Translations under genes and position numbers: made by a program
Shown: piece by piece, positions 15,338 through 26,715 of the stretch
How the letters are laid out: each line of letters opens with the position of its first letter
Numbering within the stretch: the first letter of the stretch is position 1
The notes under the pieces: model-generated
Told to the model about the DNA's origin: nothing
What the model saw: only the letters and a program-made list of their open reading frames with translations
Databases searched by the model: none
Source of the DNA: Acholoe squamosa
Taxonomy: Eukaryota; Annelida; Polychaeta; Phyllodocida; Polynoidae
NCBI GenBank assembly: GCA_949317995.1
Contig: OX439040.1
Span: 28,622,030-28,686,029, forward strand
Length of the DNA: 64,000 bases
Direction of reading: 5' to 3'

Positions 15338-18300
15338 ATGGCAGAAGAGGCCGTCCGTCTTGGCGGCGGTGCCGGTGCCAGCACCCCGCCAGAGTATGGA
15401 AGTGGTTCTCCCAAGAGTCCCACTTATACATACGACGATCAGCAATACGATGCTGATTGTGATCAAATGGATCAACAAATGAATGTTGATCAGTACTTCT
15501 CTGGAGTAGACGATAGCGACGTAGAATCGTTCTACGACGCATCCGACAACTCCAGACAAGTTAGTCCTGAACGCCGCGGCGTTCAACAACAAATTGATGT
15601 AGGTGAGCCTTATGTAGCCCCTCCATCCGAAGGTTTGAGTGGAGAACCGGCAGGAGCCCAGTCTCTTGACAGGGCTCTGATGCCACCTCCCCCTCAACTG
15701 CCGCCCCGTCTTGGTGGGAGTACCTCATTCGGTGCTTTGGGACCTGCTTCTCCGGTTGACAGGCCAATGCACCTAGAGCTGCCCTTCCCAGACAGTCCCG
15801 AATGGCATGATGTAGCCGGTCCATATGACGGACGGATGTTAGCAATTTCCGAGGAAATGCTGATACCCACCTGTTATGGGACGCCCAGAGAGGTTGACGA
15901 GCGTGTTGTCAACGCAATCTGGGAATGTGCTCATCCGCAGTGGGCTAATACCTTTCCGGAGTCCTGGTTGATGGATTACCATCAGATGGCCAAAGGATTG
16001 GTAGTCCACTTATGGTTTCGTAAAGCCGTCTGGGACGCAGAAATGGCTTTCCGAAGGAATACCTCTTATAGGCCTTCCTATGTGTCTGACAAAACGGGTT
16101 ACACCGGTGTCAAGGCAGATGAGGTCTCTAGATACATAGACAGAGACCAGATCCTACTGTTAAGCACAGCGGATGAGTATGAAGCAGCAGGTAACGCTGT
16201 TGTGGATTACTGTCCAGGGGTCCCTATTACGTCTCAAACCATTGAGGCAGAAGAGGCCCGTATTGGTGTGTCTCCACTAGACAGACTCGGGGTAATACAA
16301 GACCTCGTAGTACGTCTATTGGAGAGACAGTATGCACTGGCGCATCCGGAGTTAGTACCCGGACCCGCACCCGTGCAAGTAACAGCCAAGATGGCCGATC
16401 GGATGGACCGTCTCATGTCTCCTGCTGAAGCTCCCACCTTGGGAGGCGCAGCAGTAGTACCTGAGAAGGCCCTACCTGATGCAGATGTTTCCCTTAAAAC
16501 TGCTCAGTCTACCCCTACGAAGACTGAGCAAGTAAAGGAGAAAGCAGCTGGTGGAAAGGGTAAAACAACCCCCACCAAAGGTAAGGGTAAAGGGAAGCGG
16601 TCAAGAACCGAACCCTCTACCAGCACGAGTGTGGACGACAGTACCCGAACCCGTCGGGTGTCTCCACGCTCGGCCAATAAGAAGGGCGCTAAGGCTTCGG
16701 ATGTCTCCGGTAATGAGACGGACGCATCCGAGCCTGGCACTTCTACTAACGGCAGATCCCGCAGGAGGAATAAGAAGAAGGTTGACCAACGCAAACCTGA
16801 ACCTATCGAGGTAGACGTTCAAGCTGATAATACAGAAGCTGAACCGGCTGTCCCAACCGTAAAAGTTGAGCTCGGTGTGCCAATCGTCAAGCTACACGAC
16901 GTAATGGCCGATTTGAGTGGAGACGCTCAAGATGCTGCAGCCCAGGTCCTCGCGGGTCAACAACCCGTTGTGCAACCTGTGGATGTACCATCCGACCCGG
17001 AGGGAGAGGAGCCGGTTGACCCAGTTGTGGATGTCACTCCGACTGACGAGCAAGAGGCTGCTATCTGGGCTAACGCCAATAGCAACTTTGCCGACTTCAT
17101 TCCTCTACACAGGGGACACCTGAAGGGGAGTAAATCCGTATGGAGACTGCCCCCTCGGATCACCTGTGAAAGGCAGGAAGATATGGAGGAGTGGCTTCGC
17201 AAGAAGCTCTCTGATAGAAAGCCGGCCAATATGTACTGGATCTATTGGGAATTCGTTAAGAATTCGCCCAATGGTCTGTACAATTATGACCAGAAGGGCA
17301 AGCTCAAGTTTGCTCTAGATGAGTACTACGGGGAGGATCGTAAGGATTGTCCCTTCCAACGTTGTACTCAAAGTGAGGGTGAGGTTGAATTCTTCATCGA
17401 GAAAGACGCGTTCCTTCGTCATCTCGTGGAGGTTCATATGCACCAGAGGCCGGAATATGTCTGCGACCGAGAGGTTGGCAAGAAATGTGCTAAATGCACA
17501 GGATGTGTCACCCCCCGACGCGGAGACATGGTCCGGCACTATGTGACTTCGCATGGAGAGGGCCTGGAGGCAGCCATAGATCGGGTGATGAAAATTCACT
17601 CCGAACTCTATGGCAACCTTAGGGGCCTCAATGCAGAGAAGTTGGCTTCCCTCACACCGAGTACGAAGCAGTTTGCGCCTACGGTTCCTGGTACTAACCA
17701 GAAACTAAAGGCTCGGTTTGCCCAGACTCCCGGGTCCGGCAAACTAGAGTACGCTCAGGAGGAGTACGATCTGTTAAACGAATGGAGAAGCAACAAGGCC
17801 CGCCGTCGTGGTGGGGCTTATGTAACTCCATCCGGAGAACAGGTCCGAAGCCGCAGGGATTACCGCCAGGGACCCTCTGTAGCAGATAGGAAGAGACAGG
17901 CGTCTGAATCTCCAAGCCGAGCCAGGTCACCACTGGAGGCGCTGGAGAGACAGACAAATGGGGGAAGGAAGAAGCCACATCTTCCATCTCCTACTGGAAC
18001 TCCTTCCCATTATGGGCGAGCACCAACTCCACGAGGTGCACAGAACCCGACATTCTTTGGTGTCAGTGGACCGAGTGGCCAGTCCGCCCGGAAACACGCG
18101 CCTTTGAATGTCAAAGACCCGAAGCAGTACCCTGCTATGGGCCCACCCGGACCAGAGATGCAAATCTTTGATCAGTACGGGAGGGTCAAGCAGGAACTGC
18201 CGACAGTAGGAGGTCAAGCTCCCCGACCTACAATGAGTGCTGTGGTGAGACAACGTCCACCCGCACCATTGTTGACGGCCAAAGACCTTAGAAGGGAATT

Positions 18301-19015
18301 GTCACGGTTGCCCCTGGTTCAGGGATTACCAACTCAAGGCCCTTCTTCGACCACTGCTAGTGCGGTTACTACTGCGGTTGCTTCTTCGCACACGCAGGTA
18401 GCTGTCACTGCGAGTGGGTCTGGAGCACAGCCGAAGCCTCAGGGTCAGGTACCCCCACCTGGTGCTGTGGTTCATCGGCCTAAGCTGATCCAGACAGTGG
18501 AGACCTTCTTCAAGAAGGAGGACAAATTGTCTTGCAATATCCAGAGCAAACAATTTGAGACGCTACAGCACCATCTGGAAAACCTCCACCTGGACATGTA
18601 TCGTCGGACCGTGTCGAGCACTCTCCAGTGTATTGACGCGATCCAGAAGTCAGAGATCAACCGAATCTCGACTCAGATCAAAGCGGATGTTGCCAAAGAT
18701 AAGCAGGAAGCTGCTAATCTGCGGCAGGAGGCCCTATCCGAGAAGGAAACAGCTTCTCAGATGCTCGACCTAGAACGAGCAACGAACATGAAGAACCAGC
18801 AAAAGTTCTTCAAGGTCTTCGGAGTTATCATGGATAACTGGGACGGTACACCTGAGCATGCTTTGAAGCTGTTCGAAGCACGCCAAAAGGTGAAACTTAC
18901 ACCTGCTGTCCCCGCATTGGCACCTACGGATGGAACTGGTATGAACCCCCCTGTTCAGCCACTGGCTCAACAACCGGGTCCAAACCAGCCACCCGAGGAG
19001 AACATGGAACAGTAA
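15338..19015 (+). CDS. E1 third ORF: large zinc-finger/coiled-coil protein of unknown function (1,225 aa)
   Basis: It has no recognised family. ATG 15338 is chosen because both E1 (MAEEAV) and the diverged E2 (MAEESV) start alike; the open frame itself extends slightly upstream without an ATG. Residues ~155-345 form a module conserved with E2 (GPYDGRMLAI; W/F-rich helices; LDRLGVIQDLVVRLLERQYAL). A long basic, low-complexity stretch with nuclear-signal-like KGKGKGKRSR follows. A second conserved patch lies near residue 577 (AAIWANANSNFADFIP). Two C2H2-type fingers occupy ~670-740 (CPFQRC...HLVEVH; CTGCVTPRRGDMVRHYVTSH). Next comes a Pro/Gln-rich region and a probable coiled coil at ~1065-1170. 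There is no signal peptide, membrane segment or furin site, so it is not an envelope despite occupying the env position. Nucleic-acid or chromatin binding is an inference from the fingers and basic tracts. Confidence 0.85.
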   Translation: MAEEAVRLGGGAGASTPPEYGSGSPKSPTYTYDDQQYDADCDQMDQQMNVDQYFSGVDDSDVESFYDASDNSRQVSPERRGVQQQIDVGEPYVAPPSEGLSGEPAGAQSLDRALMPPPPQLPPRLGGSTSFGALGPASPVDRPMHLELPFPDSPEWHDVAGPYDGRMLAISEEMLIPTCYGTPREVDERVVNAIWECAHPQWANTFPESWLMDYHQMAKGLVVHLWFRKAVWDAEMAFRRNTSYRPSYVSDKTGYTGVKADEVSRYIDRDQILLLSTADEYEAAGNAVVDYCPGVPITSQTIEAEEARIGVSPLDRLGVIQDLVVRLLERQYALAHPELVPGPAPVQVTAKMADRMDRLMSPAEAPTLGGAAVVPEKALPDADVSLKTAQSTPTKTEQVKEKAAGGKGKTTPTKGKGKGKRSRTEPSTSTSVDDSTRTRRVSPRSANKKGAKASDVSGNETDASEPGTSTNGRSRRRNKKKVDQRKPEPIEVDVQADNTEAEPAVPTVKVELGVPIVKLHDVMADLSGDAQDAAAQVLAGQQPVVQPVDVPSDPEGEEPVDPVVDVTPTDEQEAAIWANANSNFADFIPLHRGHLKGSKSVWRLPPRITCERQEDMEEWLRKKLSDRKPANMYWIYWEFVKNSPNGLYNYDQKGKLKFALDEYYGEDRKDCPFQRCTQSEGEVEFFIEKDAFLRHLVEVHMHQRPEYVCDREVGKKCAKCTGCVTPRRGDMVRHYVTSHGEGLEAAIDRVMKIHSELYGNLRGLNAEKLASLTPSTKQFAPTVPGTNQKLKARFAQTPGSGKLEYAQEEYDLLNEWRSNKARRRGGAYVTPSGEQVRSRRDYRQGPSVADRKRQASESPSRARSPLEALERQTNGGRKKPHLPSPTGTPSHYGRAPTPRGAQNPTFFGVSGPSGQSARKHAPLNVKDPKQYPAMGPPGPEMQIFDQYGRVKQELPTVGGQAPRPTMSAVVRQRPPAPLLTAKDLRRELSRLPLVQGLPTQGPSSTTASAVTTAVASSHTQVAVTASGSGAQPKPQGQVPPPGAVVHRPKLIQTVETFFKKEDKLSCNIQSKQFETLQHHLENLHLDMYRRTVSSTLQCIDAIQKSEINRISTQIKADVAKDKQEAANLRQEALSEKETASQMLDLERATNMKNQQKFFKVFGVIMDNWDGTPEHALKLFEARQKVKLTPAVPALAPTDGTGMNPPVQPLAQQPGPNQPPEENMEQ

Positions 19016-19332
19016 AAAAAACTGTTGCATGAAGATCGGACATAATTGTGTGTCCCGGGGTTCTATTACCCATGCATTGTTGGATAAGAAACCATTTTTT
19101 TATCCAACCCGTATTGATCCGGGTACCAAACTGTACCCTAATCCGGAAACTGAAAACAGAAGAAGAAAACAAACAAGTCACTCTGGAGGAGGAGTACGAA
19201 TGCTGTAAACACCATAATTGTACTGTGCCACAATGTAATGACTGTGCCTATTATAAAATCATGGACAATTTACACTAATATGGACTTTTGAACTACAAAC
19301 CGGATTTACTACTACACCACTACTATTTGTGA

Positions 19333-19502
19333 GCTAGCACTACAGGCATCAGGGTTTAGCTACGCCCATAGAGTCCATCAACAATCTACAACTGGATCTA
19401 CTATAACCTCCAGTTAGCTAGCACTACAGGCATCAGGGTTTAGCTACACCCACCAACAAGTTTTACTATAGCACTTCAGGCATCAGGGTTCAGCTCGCCC
19501 AT
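19333..19502 (+). repeat. Three imperfect repeats after E1 ORF3
   Basis: The unit GCACTACAGGCATCAGGG + TTTAGCTACGCCCA recurs at about 19,333, 19,417 and 19,470, separated by unequal spacers. It lies in the non-coding 3' part of E1 and could be an RNA-structure or packaging element; function unknown. Confidence 0.7.
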
Positions 19503-19559
19503 ACCAAGCCATCAGCAGCATCCGACTCCTGTTACATCCTCCAATCATGAAAACAAGTA

Positions 19560-20311
19560 ACTTTGTTGATATTATTATATTGTATGTAAAATTGTATTTA
19601 TAACTATATAATATCTTTTATAAAGATATATTATTATATAAGGGTACCTATAAATATACTGGATCTGCGAATCCTAAAAGTTATTTAAGGTAATCCTAGA
19701 CCTATAACTGTCTATATAGGTCATTCCTGGTCTCAATATATTAAGAGACTATAATTCTTCTGTAACTTGTAAATATAAAACACTAAGGTATAAACTGAGC
19801 TGCGTCTCAAAAGTATAAATATTTTTCTATAAAATAAGAGAAGGTCCAACGGATTTCTCTAAACTTAGTATTGTATTACTCAGGTTAATACCTAATTGTG
19901 TTCATATAGTATCAGATTAATTGTCCATATCTGATCATTAATATTTAATTCACTCTGTAAAGTAGACAGAGCTGTTAATTTAAAAAGTCGAAAATTTTTT
20001 TTCCGGGTTCAATAACCATAATACGATCATTGTTAACAACCACCGGTCCTTTTCAGGACCCTACTGTTGTCAAAACGTTACTATAAATCTGTGATAATTG
20101 TATATTTATCATTTATGGTTGTTATAAGCTAGTGATGGAAATAACATGAACGACACTCGATGCTATTATTGTATAATTTTTCAGAAATAGGATAGTCTTA
20201 TACTATAGCCTATTTCACATCGAGCAAGTGTAATTAATACCCCTTTTTATTATTGTAAACAATCACTTACTAGGTTATTAATACACTGCGGTTTAATTAC
20301 CCCCAAGTTAT
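19560..20311 (+). other. AT-rich non-coding 3' region of E1 with a long hairpin
   Basis: No coding frame was seen. At 20,156-20,224 the outer words CTCGATG/CATCGAG enclose GAAATAGG-ATAGT (20,184-20,196) facing ACTAT-AG-CCTATTTC (20,202-20,216), a nested stem-loop near the 3' LTR. This resembles placement of retroviral export or reverse-transcription elements, but no homology was recognised. Confidence 0.5.
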
Positions 20312-20313
20312 TG

Positions 20314-20327
20314 TCTAAGGGGGGCAG
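20314..20327 (+). other. Polypurine tract of E1
   Basis: The G-rich purine run (TCTAAGGGGGGCAG) directly precedes the 3' LTR TG, the expected position of the plus-strand primer. Confidence 0.7.
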
Positions 20328-20745
20328 TGTAGGGGTATGGTATTTTACACTTTAACGTTCATGCACCCGTGAGACTCAGACCTAGGTCCTTCGGGTGTGG
20401 TGGGGGAATCCGGATGGCAGGTGGCAGCACCTGCCTCTGGGTTCGTATCCACTACACCAGGGGGCCTACCACTCGTCCGCCACACGTCACGTGGCCGGTC
20501 TGAGTTTCGCGGGCTTTTCCCCTATATAAGGCTGGTCCTAGCCCTAGGTTCCTCAGTAGTGGTTTACCCACTGCTCAACCAGGTTGTTACCCGAAAGGGT
20601 AACCGAATGCACTAGCAGCATGTAGTCCTCTGAGGCTGTGATCGTATGTAACGCAAGCTCTGAAATAAAAGCTCGGTTGCCTACCCGGAAACTTTTCTCT
20701 CTCTTCGTTATGATTTAATCTAACTTAACGAGACGAACCACTACA
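20328..20745 (+). repeat. E1 3' LTR
   Basis: 418 bp, same length and, by eye, same sequence as 7349-7766. TATA is at 20,523-20,530, the GNRA-loop hairpin at 20,586-20,603 and AATAAA at 20,664-20,669. It is followed by the ATAG target duplication at 20,746-20,749. Confidence 0.95.
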
Positions 20746-23700
20746 ATAGCAATAACCTTATGGTCAAACCTTTTTTATATCATGGTCCAGATAGTTTTTT
20801 AATCATAGTATCTTGTCATAAAGTCTAGCGATATGCATTATCTGTCAAACCTGAGGTTGGGCTTATTTGAGATATTTTCGACATATAACTTTTGCCTTTC
20901 TATGCAATACTTCTTCGATAAAAGATACCCTCCTCTTTCTACATTAAGACCCAAATAATAAACCTAGATGTTTAACGGCTGTCAGAACAATGCTCCTACT
21001 ATAATTCAACCCTACCAATTTAAGAACCGCGATAAAATTATTTTTAATATGAGGACGACATGGTCGTGCAAAGTGCTTACATGTGAGCAGATGAATCTCT
21101 GGTGCGGCATCTGTGCCTCATATTGTCCTCAAGTGATTGATACATTCTCAAAGAGTGAACATGATGCAGGAAAACAGTACAGATGTATGGGCTCGCCCGT
21201 GCTGCAATGATGCATCATGACAAATAAACACAAGGCTTTGAGGCATGATGGCATCTCTAATTTCAATCTCTAAAGGATTAATCATATAAGATGCGAGTAC
21301 GGAACTTCAACTTTTGGCCTACAATGATATACTAATAGCAGAGCATTTTAATTGAGGGAGGGCGGCGAAGTTATGGCACCTACTCTGTGTGAATAACTTA
21401 ACTTAGGTGGCTCCATTTTATTAAGAAATATCAACATTGTTTATTTTTGTCTACTGTGGATACTAATCAGTTCAAAACACACAACTGGGTTTTACAATGT
21501 CCAAATTTCACTGTATGAGCAAATTTTGGTTCCAATCCGTCCTTCTAAGGAGTAACTTAAAAAGCGTCCGTGTGCACCATTGTCAAAGTGCTTGTTCTGA
21601 CTTACACTATGTTTTGTTCATAAACCGACAGTCCTCTATGGACTGATGTGTACATGCATTAAAAAAAGAAGAAGAATTCGGCAATGGACCTGTTAATATT
21701 GACTGAACGAAATGGACATGAATTTGAAAAGTTAAGAAAAATTCCCAAGCCAAACATTATGCAGGATTCTTGACGTTTAGGTTATATATGATTATGAACA
21801 CATCTCATGCACTTGTTAGCAATATGCTAGATGTTACAGAACACAACTTATATACAGCGTAACAGCATACTAGCTGTTAAGGTGTGTAATCCCTGTATCG
21901 TAAACATAGAAAACTATCAGAATTCGTGCCAACCAAGCGAATATGTTTGTTTTACGCACATCCCCTGTTTACCCTGTAAGGGTAACATAGTGGTTTAATG
22001 TACTAATTCCTTTGGTGTTACGATGCATAAATGCAGCACCAGCAAGTTACTCACGAGTGCGGCATTGACGCATCATGATTTATACAGGGGTTCTTAAATG
22101 GTTAAACAAACAGAAAGTCAAGTGTAATAAGTTGTGTGTGAGGGTTATTACAGTAAAATCCTGTGTATAAGCCTCACCTTATAGGGGAACCAGGAGCGCC
22201 CTGTAGATTATAGGATGGTCCTTGACTCAAGGTGCGGCTTATAGGCGAGAGTTTACCGTACATGAGTTTCTTTTTCTGCTACTGCTCAGAAGGTGTTGCC
22301 ATGTCAGACACTAGATATCCATGGAAACATGATGCAATTCAATCCACTTATATCATCCATTAATGTTAAAGCAAGCCACTTTTGGAACTTGAACTTATAG
22401 GTACAAACTACTACGTAGGGTTGGTTCATTAAAATGATTCAGAGATTGTATGTGATACAGATTTTTATATGGATGTAAATGTAAATGACTAGGCGTGTGT
22501 GTACAAATTTCAGACATGTCTCTTCCTTTTGGTTCAAGCGGTTGAAGATGACCGTCTCCTTCATTGAACACTGTACATATGACATAGAGTAGACCGTTGG
22601 TCTTGTTCCTGATTCCCAAATGGAGGCAGCCGTGACAGACATTAACCCGTTAGGGACGGCATGATGCTCCAAAGCTTGTCCCTCAACCATCAATTGGTAC
22701 AAGTGCACAGGGTAGACACCACCATTTGGGGCCTTTGACCAACCGGACCAACAGTCTTGTATATAGCAATGTATTACCAAATATTCTATGGGACAGACAG
22801 CCAATTTCTAAGGAAATCTAGCCGTCATAACTACTGGCCAGTAGGCCAGTGTAAGTGTCTAACCCTGACGGCAGCACTCGAAATGCAGTGACCCGCCAGC
22901 TCTCTTCTGTAAATTCCCCGGCTTATACATAGGTGTGGCCTATATGCGGGATTTTCACGGTATTTGTGTACCATGCTGAGCCTCGAGTCACCCAGGATTA
23001 GCATAATTCAGTAGGACAACATCTGGCACAAGGGTTTATAATGCATTAACGCACTATGCCGTCCTTAAAGGGCTTACACCATGCCTGCCTACAGATAACA
23101 TAATGGGAGACACAGTGATGGTCCACATCTTTGTAGCAATACATAAAATGCATGTAAAAAGTTGACTCATTAAATCCTCAAGTTATTTTGACGAGTATTT
23201 CTCACTTGTACTGCAGCGTTTGTAAGAGACAGTGGAGACAATCCATTCATGGTGCATTAACCCCATAGGTACATCCCCTCCCCACTTCCTCCTTGGATGT
23301 ACTCCCGGTACAGTATGTTAGGGCAAAAGGCATACGTACAGAAGATGCATTGTATAGTGTATGTGTGTTCGGTTCATGTACATGATCTTGTTGCCGACCC
23401 TAAGTTATTCAAATTCATGTACCCAGACTGCCTGTAGATTACGCTGCATCAAATATCTCCGCTTACTCGGGTCTCCCTGGGGAGCAGTAGCACCATTCCG
23501 TACCCGAAAACCCCCATATTAAACATTCTGTACATAGTCCTTTATAAATAAAGTTTTTACATTGAACCATGTATATCTGACTTGTTATCCATTAATTATG
23601 TTTACCCATTTCATTAACCTTGTTGTACCATATACGCCCAGGAGGAGAGCCCAGTGCTTAGGCGCCACCTTGTAGCAGACTAGAGTATGACCATGTCTGA

Positions 23701-24984
23701 CAGAGCTAGAAGGCAAGGAAATGGTCAAAGTATGACACAGTGGAGACATCATGTGAGTGGCATGGGAACTAAGCAAACATGAAATGTACCAGAAATGACT
23801 TCACTGAGCTCATATTAGTGGTAATTGAAATATCTTTCTCACTCTCTAGGAATGGTGCTCCAATGTTCTCTACTGCACCCCCTCATACATGAGACATTGA
23901 AATAATTTTCACAAAAAGTATATTTAATGGATCTCAACTCAATTATTTTTATGAAATGCTCAAAGTTGACCTTTAGAACAGCCCATTATCAACTGAAACA
24001 GGATGGATTTCTCCATACTGATACATTGAAATGCAGCTAACCTGGACCCATTACATAGAGTGAAGTATATGTGATGTAAATGTATCATAGGATATTTGAC
24101 ACATGTGTTAATATAGCAGAATTGAAGTATTTCCTCAGGCATACTGAGCTATGCACACAAACATGAATGTTACAGTTGCTACAAGATGGCGCTGAAGCAC
24201 TGGTCACCCCCCCTGATATACACCTAGATGAACAGATAGTGCATGAGTATGCCACTAGGCGTTTATAGCCCGAGCTACCTGCCACTCAACGTGGTGAATG
24301 TACCATTAGCACCTGGTGGCTAAAACTCAAACCATCTGTTCATCATGGCAAATTGGGACTAACCCGGCCCGCCCCCTGCAATGGCAAAGGGAGTGAGTGA
24401 GTAATAGATGTTTAACGCCATTTCGACAGCTAAGGTCATATTCATGGCGAGAACTACATTACACAATTTCACAGAGGAATGTGTCAGTGCCCACGCATAT
24501 GTGCACCACACACATCCTGAGAGAATAGGAAAGAGAAGAAATAGACCCTTTTAAGTGGGCTAGGGAAGCCCAATGGCAAAGGGGCGGTGGTACATCAACC
24601 TGATAGGGTCTACACAAATACAGTACATGTTATTGTAACTGAAAACTACAATGCTCCTGAATTACTTAGAGAAATGTGTTAAAGGTTATTCAAAAAAATA
24701 TAATCGGGAATGTGTTTAATATAACATTTATGACCCTGAACTTAAGATTCCAAAATAGTCTTAATTAGCCCCAAAATTGGGTACACCAAAATGGCAGCAA
24801 CCCCCCCCCTCATTCCATTTGTATGTATTCCCCCCCACCCCCTTTCGGGGGTGTAATAGCTATATGGCTGACCCATAAAGGCATCTGGTAAGAAGGCAGG
24901 AGCAGAGATGCTTCTTTTCCTGATTTTCTTCCAGAGAATTGTGTATAGAATTGTAATCTTCTTAGGGAGCGTTCATTATTTATG
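20746..24984. other. Intergenic DNA, no gene recognised
   Basis: Only short fortuitous frames are present. AATAAA occurs at 21,223-21,228 and 23,547-23,552 (just after a TGTACATA Pumilio-like word), which could mark a long Miro 3' UTR on this strand. Two MITE copies are listed separately. Near 24,800-24,850 a run of C tracts mirrors the G tracts after 24,985. Confidence 0.5.
22149..22260. mobile_element. 112-bp MITE with terminal inverted repeats
   Basis: It begins TACAGTAAAATCCTGTGTATAAGCC and ends with the imperfect inverse GGCTTATAGGCGAGAGTTTACCGTA. A related single end (CCGGCTTATACATAGG...ATTTTCACGGTA) lies at about 22,918-22,962, so the family is present at least twice here. It has no coding capacity. 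Confidence 0.6.
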
Positions 24985-25142
24985 GTAGGGGAGGGGGTGG
25001 GGTCATTTTTTTTTTGGAGGTATTCAGAGAGGGGGGGGCATTTTTTTCTCAACCTATTCTTAGAGGGGGGGTCATTTTTTTTTCAACCTATCCTTAGAGG
25101 GGAGGTCATTTTTTTTCAACCCATTTCCGAGGGGTGGGGTAG
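24985..25142 (+). repeat. G-rich tandem repeat, ~34-bp unit
   Basis: Roughly three and a half copies of a GAGGGGGGGTCATTTTTTTT-CAACCTATCCTTA unit. Each unit carries a long G run followed by a T run, so it could form quadruplex or slipped structures. It lies next to the 3' side of the LINE fragment. Confidence 0.75.
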
Positions 25143-25344
25143 TTTGCTGTTGGGGAGTATTTTCCAATGTGATGCAAATTTTATGACAAAGAACAATTTT
25201 TTTTCGCAACATGTCGCAAATTTTAACTATTTAGTTTTCAGTAATAATTATAGCTATAATTCTGCCCAACATTTTTTACCAACTACCTCTAATTCATATC
25301 CATTTAATTATGTTATATGATTGGGAGTCTTACGCTTTTGAGTG

Positions 25345-26715
25345 TCAAAGGGCAGCTAGCACGGATAAGACAAATCTAAACAGTCTATGGCTTACTTTTG
25401 AATTAAGATCCTTTAATGCACTATTAAAGCTCAAGGTCTTATCTATTTTTAGGCCTAGGTAACAATAGTTCTCAATCACCTCTAATTCAGTAGTACCAAT
25501 TTTAAGTGAAGGTACTTTCATCTTCTTTAACTTATGACTACTACCATACCAGACCACTTTGGACTTATCAATATTTATTGTCAATCTTTTTGATATAAAC
25601 CAGGACAGTATACTATCTAAAGCACTCTGCATTTTTCCTTGGGCCCTATCAGCACTGCAACCAGAAGTTAGTAAAACTAGATCATCAGCATACATATAAA
25701 AATCACAATTTTGTAGCACAGTACCAATATCATTTACAAAAAGAATAAACAACAGAGGTCCTAACACGGACCCTTGTGGGACTCCAAAACGAACTGGCAT
25801 TACTTGTGATGTATAATTTCCCATTTTTGTAAATTGACTTCTTCCCGTCAAATAGCTCATTAACCAATTGAGGTTACAATCATCCAGTCTCAATTCCCCC
25901 AGAGTTTCAATAAGATATAAATGATGCACAGAGTCAAATGCCTTTCTAAGGTCAATATAACTGGCACAAGATAAGTGTCCTCTATCTCTATTTTCATATA
26001 ATTTGTTTAAAAAGGCAAATATAGCGTCTCCTGTTCCTAACCCTTGTCTGTAACCATATTGACGCACTGACATTGTACCAGCTCTGTTAGTAACATCTGT
26101 TATATGACCATGCATAATTTTTTCAGCAATCTTTCCTGGCACCAGGAGAAGAGAGATAGGCCTCCAGTTTTTGATTAGTTTGTTGTTTCCATCCTTTGGA
26201 ATAGGACTTACCCTAGCAATTTTCCAGATATCAGGAAAGATCCCTGAATCAAAGCTTAACTGATACAGCCAAGTCATTGGTGTTAAAAGAAATTTTAAAG
26301 CCGCCTTTAAAATATCACATCTGATGCCCATTATACCGGATGTTTTATGAACATTAATCTCTTCAATGTAGATTGAATCAAGCTCCTTTTCAACTCTAAG
26401 CTTAGGTACAAATGCATCCTCTGCTTCCTTGAAAACAACGCGTTCAGGATAACCTTTTACAGTCATATCATTAGATAGCTGCTTACCAATACTGGAAAAA
26501 TATGTATTCATGTAATCCACAGACTCTTGCTGTGATATGATTATATCATTATCATCAATCAATTCGGGTGGTTCAACATCAACTTCAGGTTTCAATATAC
26601 CATTCACAATTCTCCAAAATTTCTTTGGATTATTTTTACAATCCTCCAAGGCTAGCTTGGACTGATCTGCTTTCGAGTACTTTATAGCCCTATTGATTCT
26701 ACAACCTAGCTACAA
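25345..26715 (-). pseudogene. Truncated non-LTR (LINE) reverse transcriptase
   Basis: The fragment encodes a LINE-type RT: NWRPISLL, YIDLRKAFDSVHH, FGVPQGSVLGPLLFILFVND and catalytic YMYADDLVLL are in the expected order. The overall style is that of CR1/Jockey-like elements, but the clade is not certain. No endonuclease domain precedes it. The open frame begins without an ATG, with upstream residues (NRAIKYSKADQSK) read to about 26,710, and stops at 25,345 before the usual C-terminal region. It is therefore truncated at both ends. Its 5' edge fuses directly to the third ORF of element E2 (junction about 26,705-26,720), so either the LINE inserted there or a rearrangement joined them. Confidence 0.85.

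Larger units (their letters stand above)
7349..20745 (+). mobile_element. Complete Ty3/Gypsy-type LTR element E1 with three long ORFs
   Basis: Two 418-bp LTRs beginning TGTAGGGG and ending ACTACA bound the element. The 4 bp before the left LTR (ATAG, 7345-7348) recur immediately after the right LTR (20746-20749), the expected target duplication. Between them lie a primer-binding-site candidate, gag (7810-10551), pol in PR-RT-RNaseH-INT order (10524-14783), a 1,225-codon third ORF (15338-19015), a 1.3-kb non-coding 3' region and a polypurine tract. I saw no premature stop or frameshift inside the three ORFs and no difference between the LTRs by eye. This points to a recent insertion that may still be competent. 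It is long for this group because of the third ORF. Confidence 0.95.

Noticed and set aside
15338-19015. E1 ORF3 as an envelope protein
   Set aside because: No signal peptide, membrane helix, glycosylation clustering or protease site; zinc fingers and basic tracts point to a nucleic-acid-binding protein.
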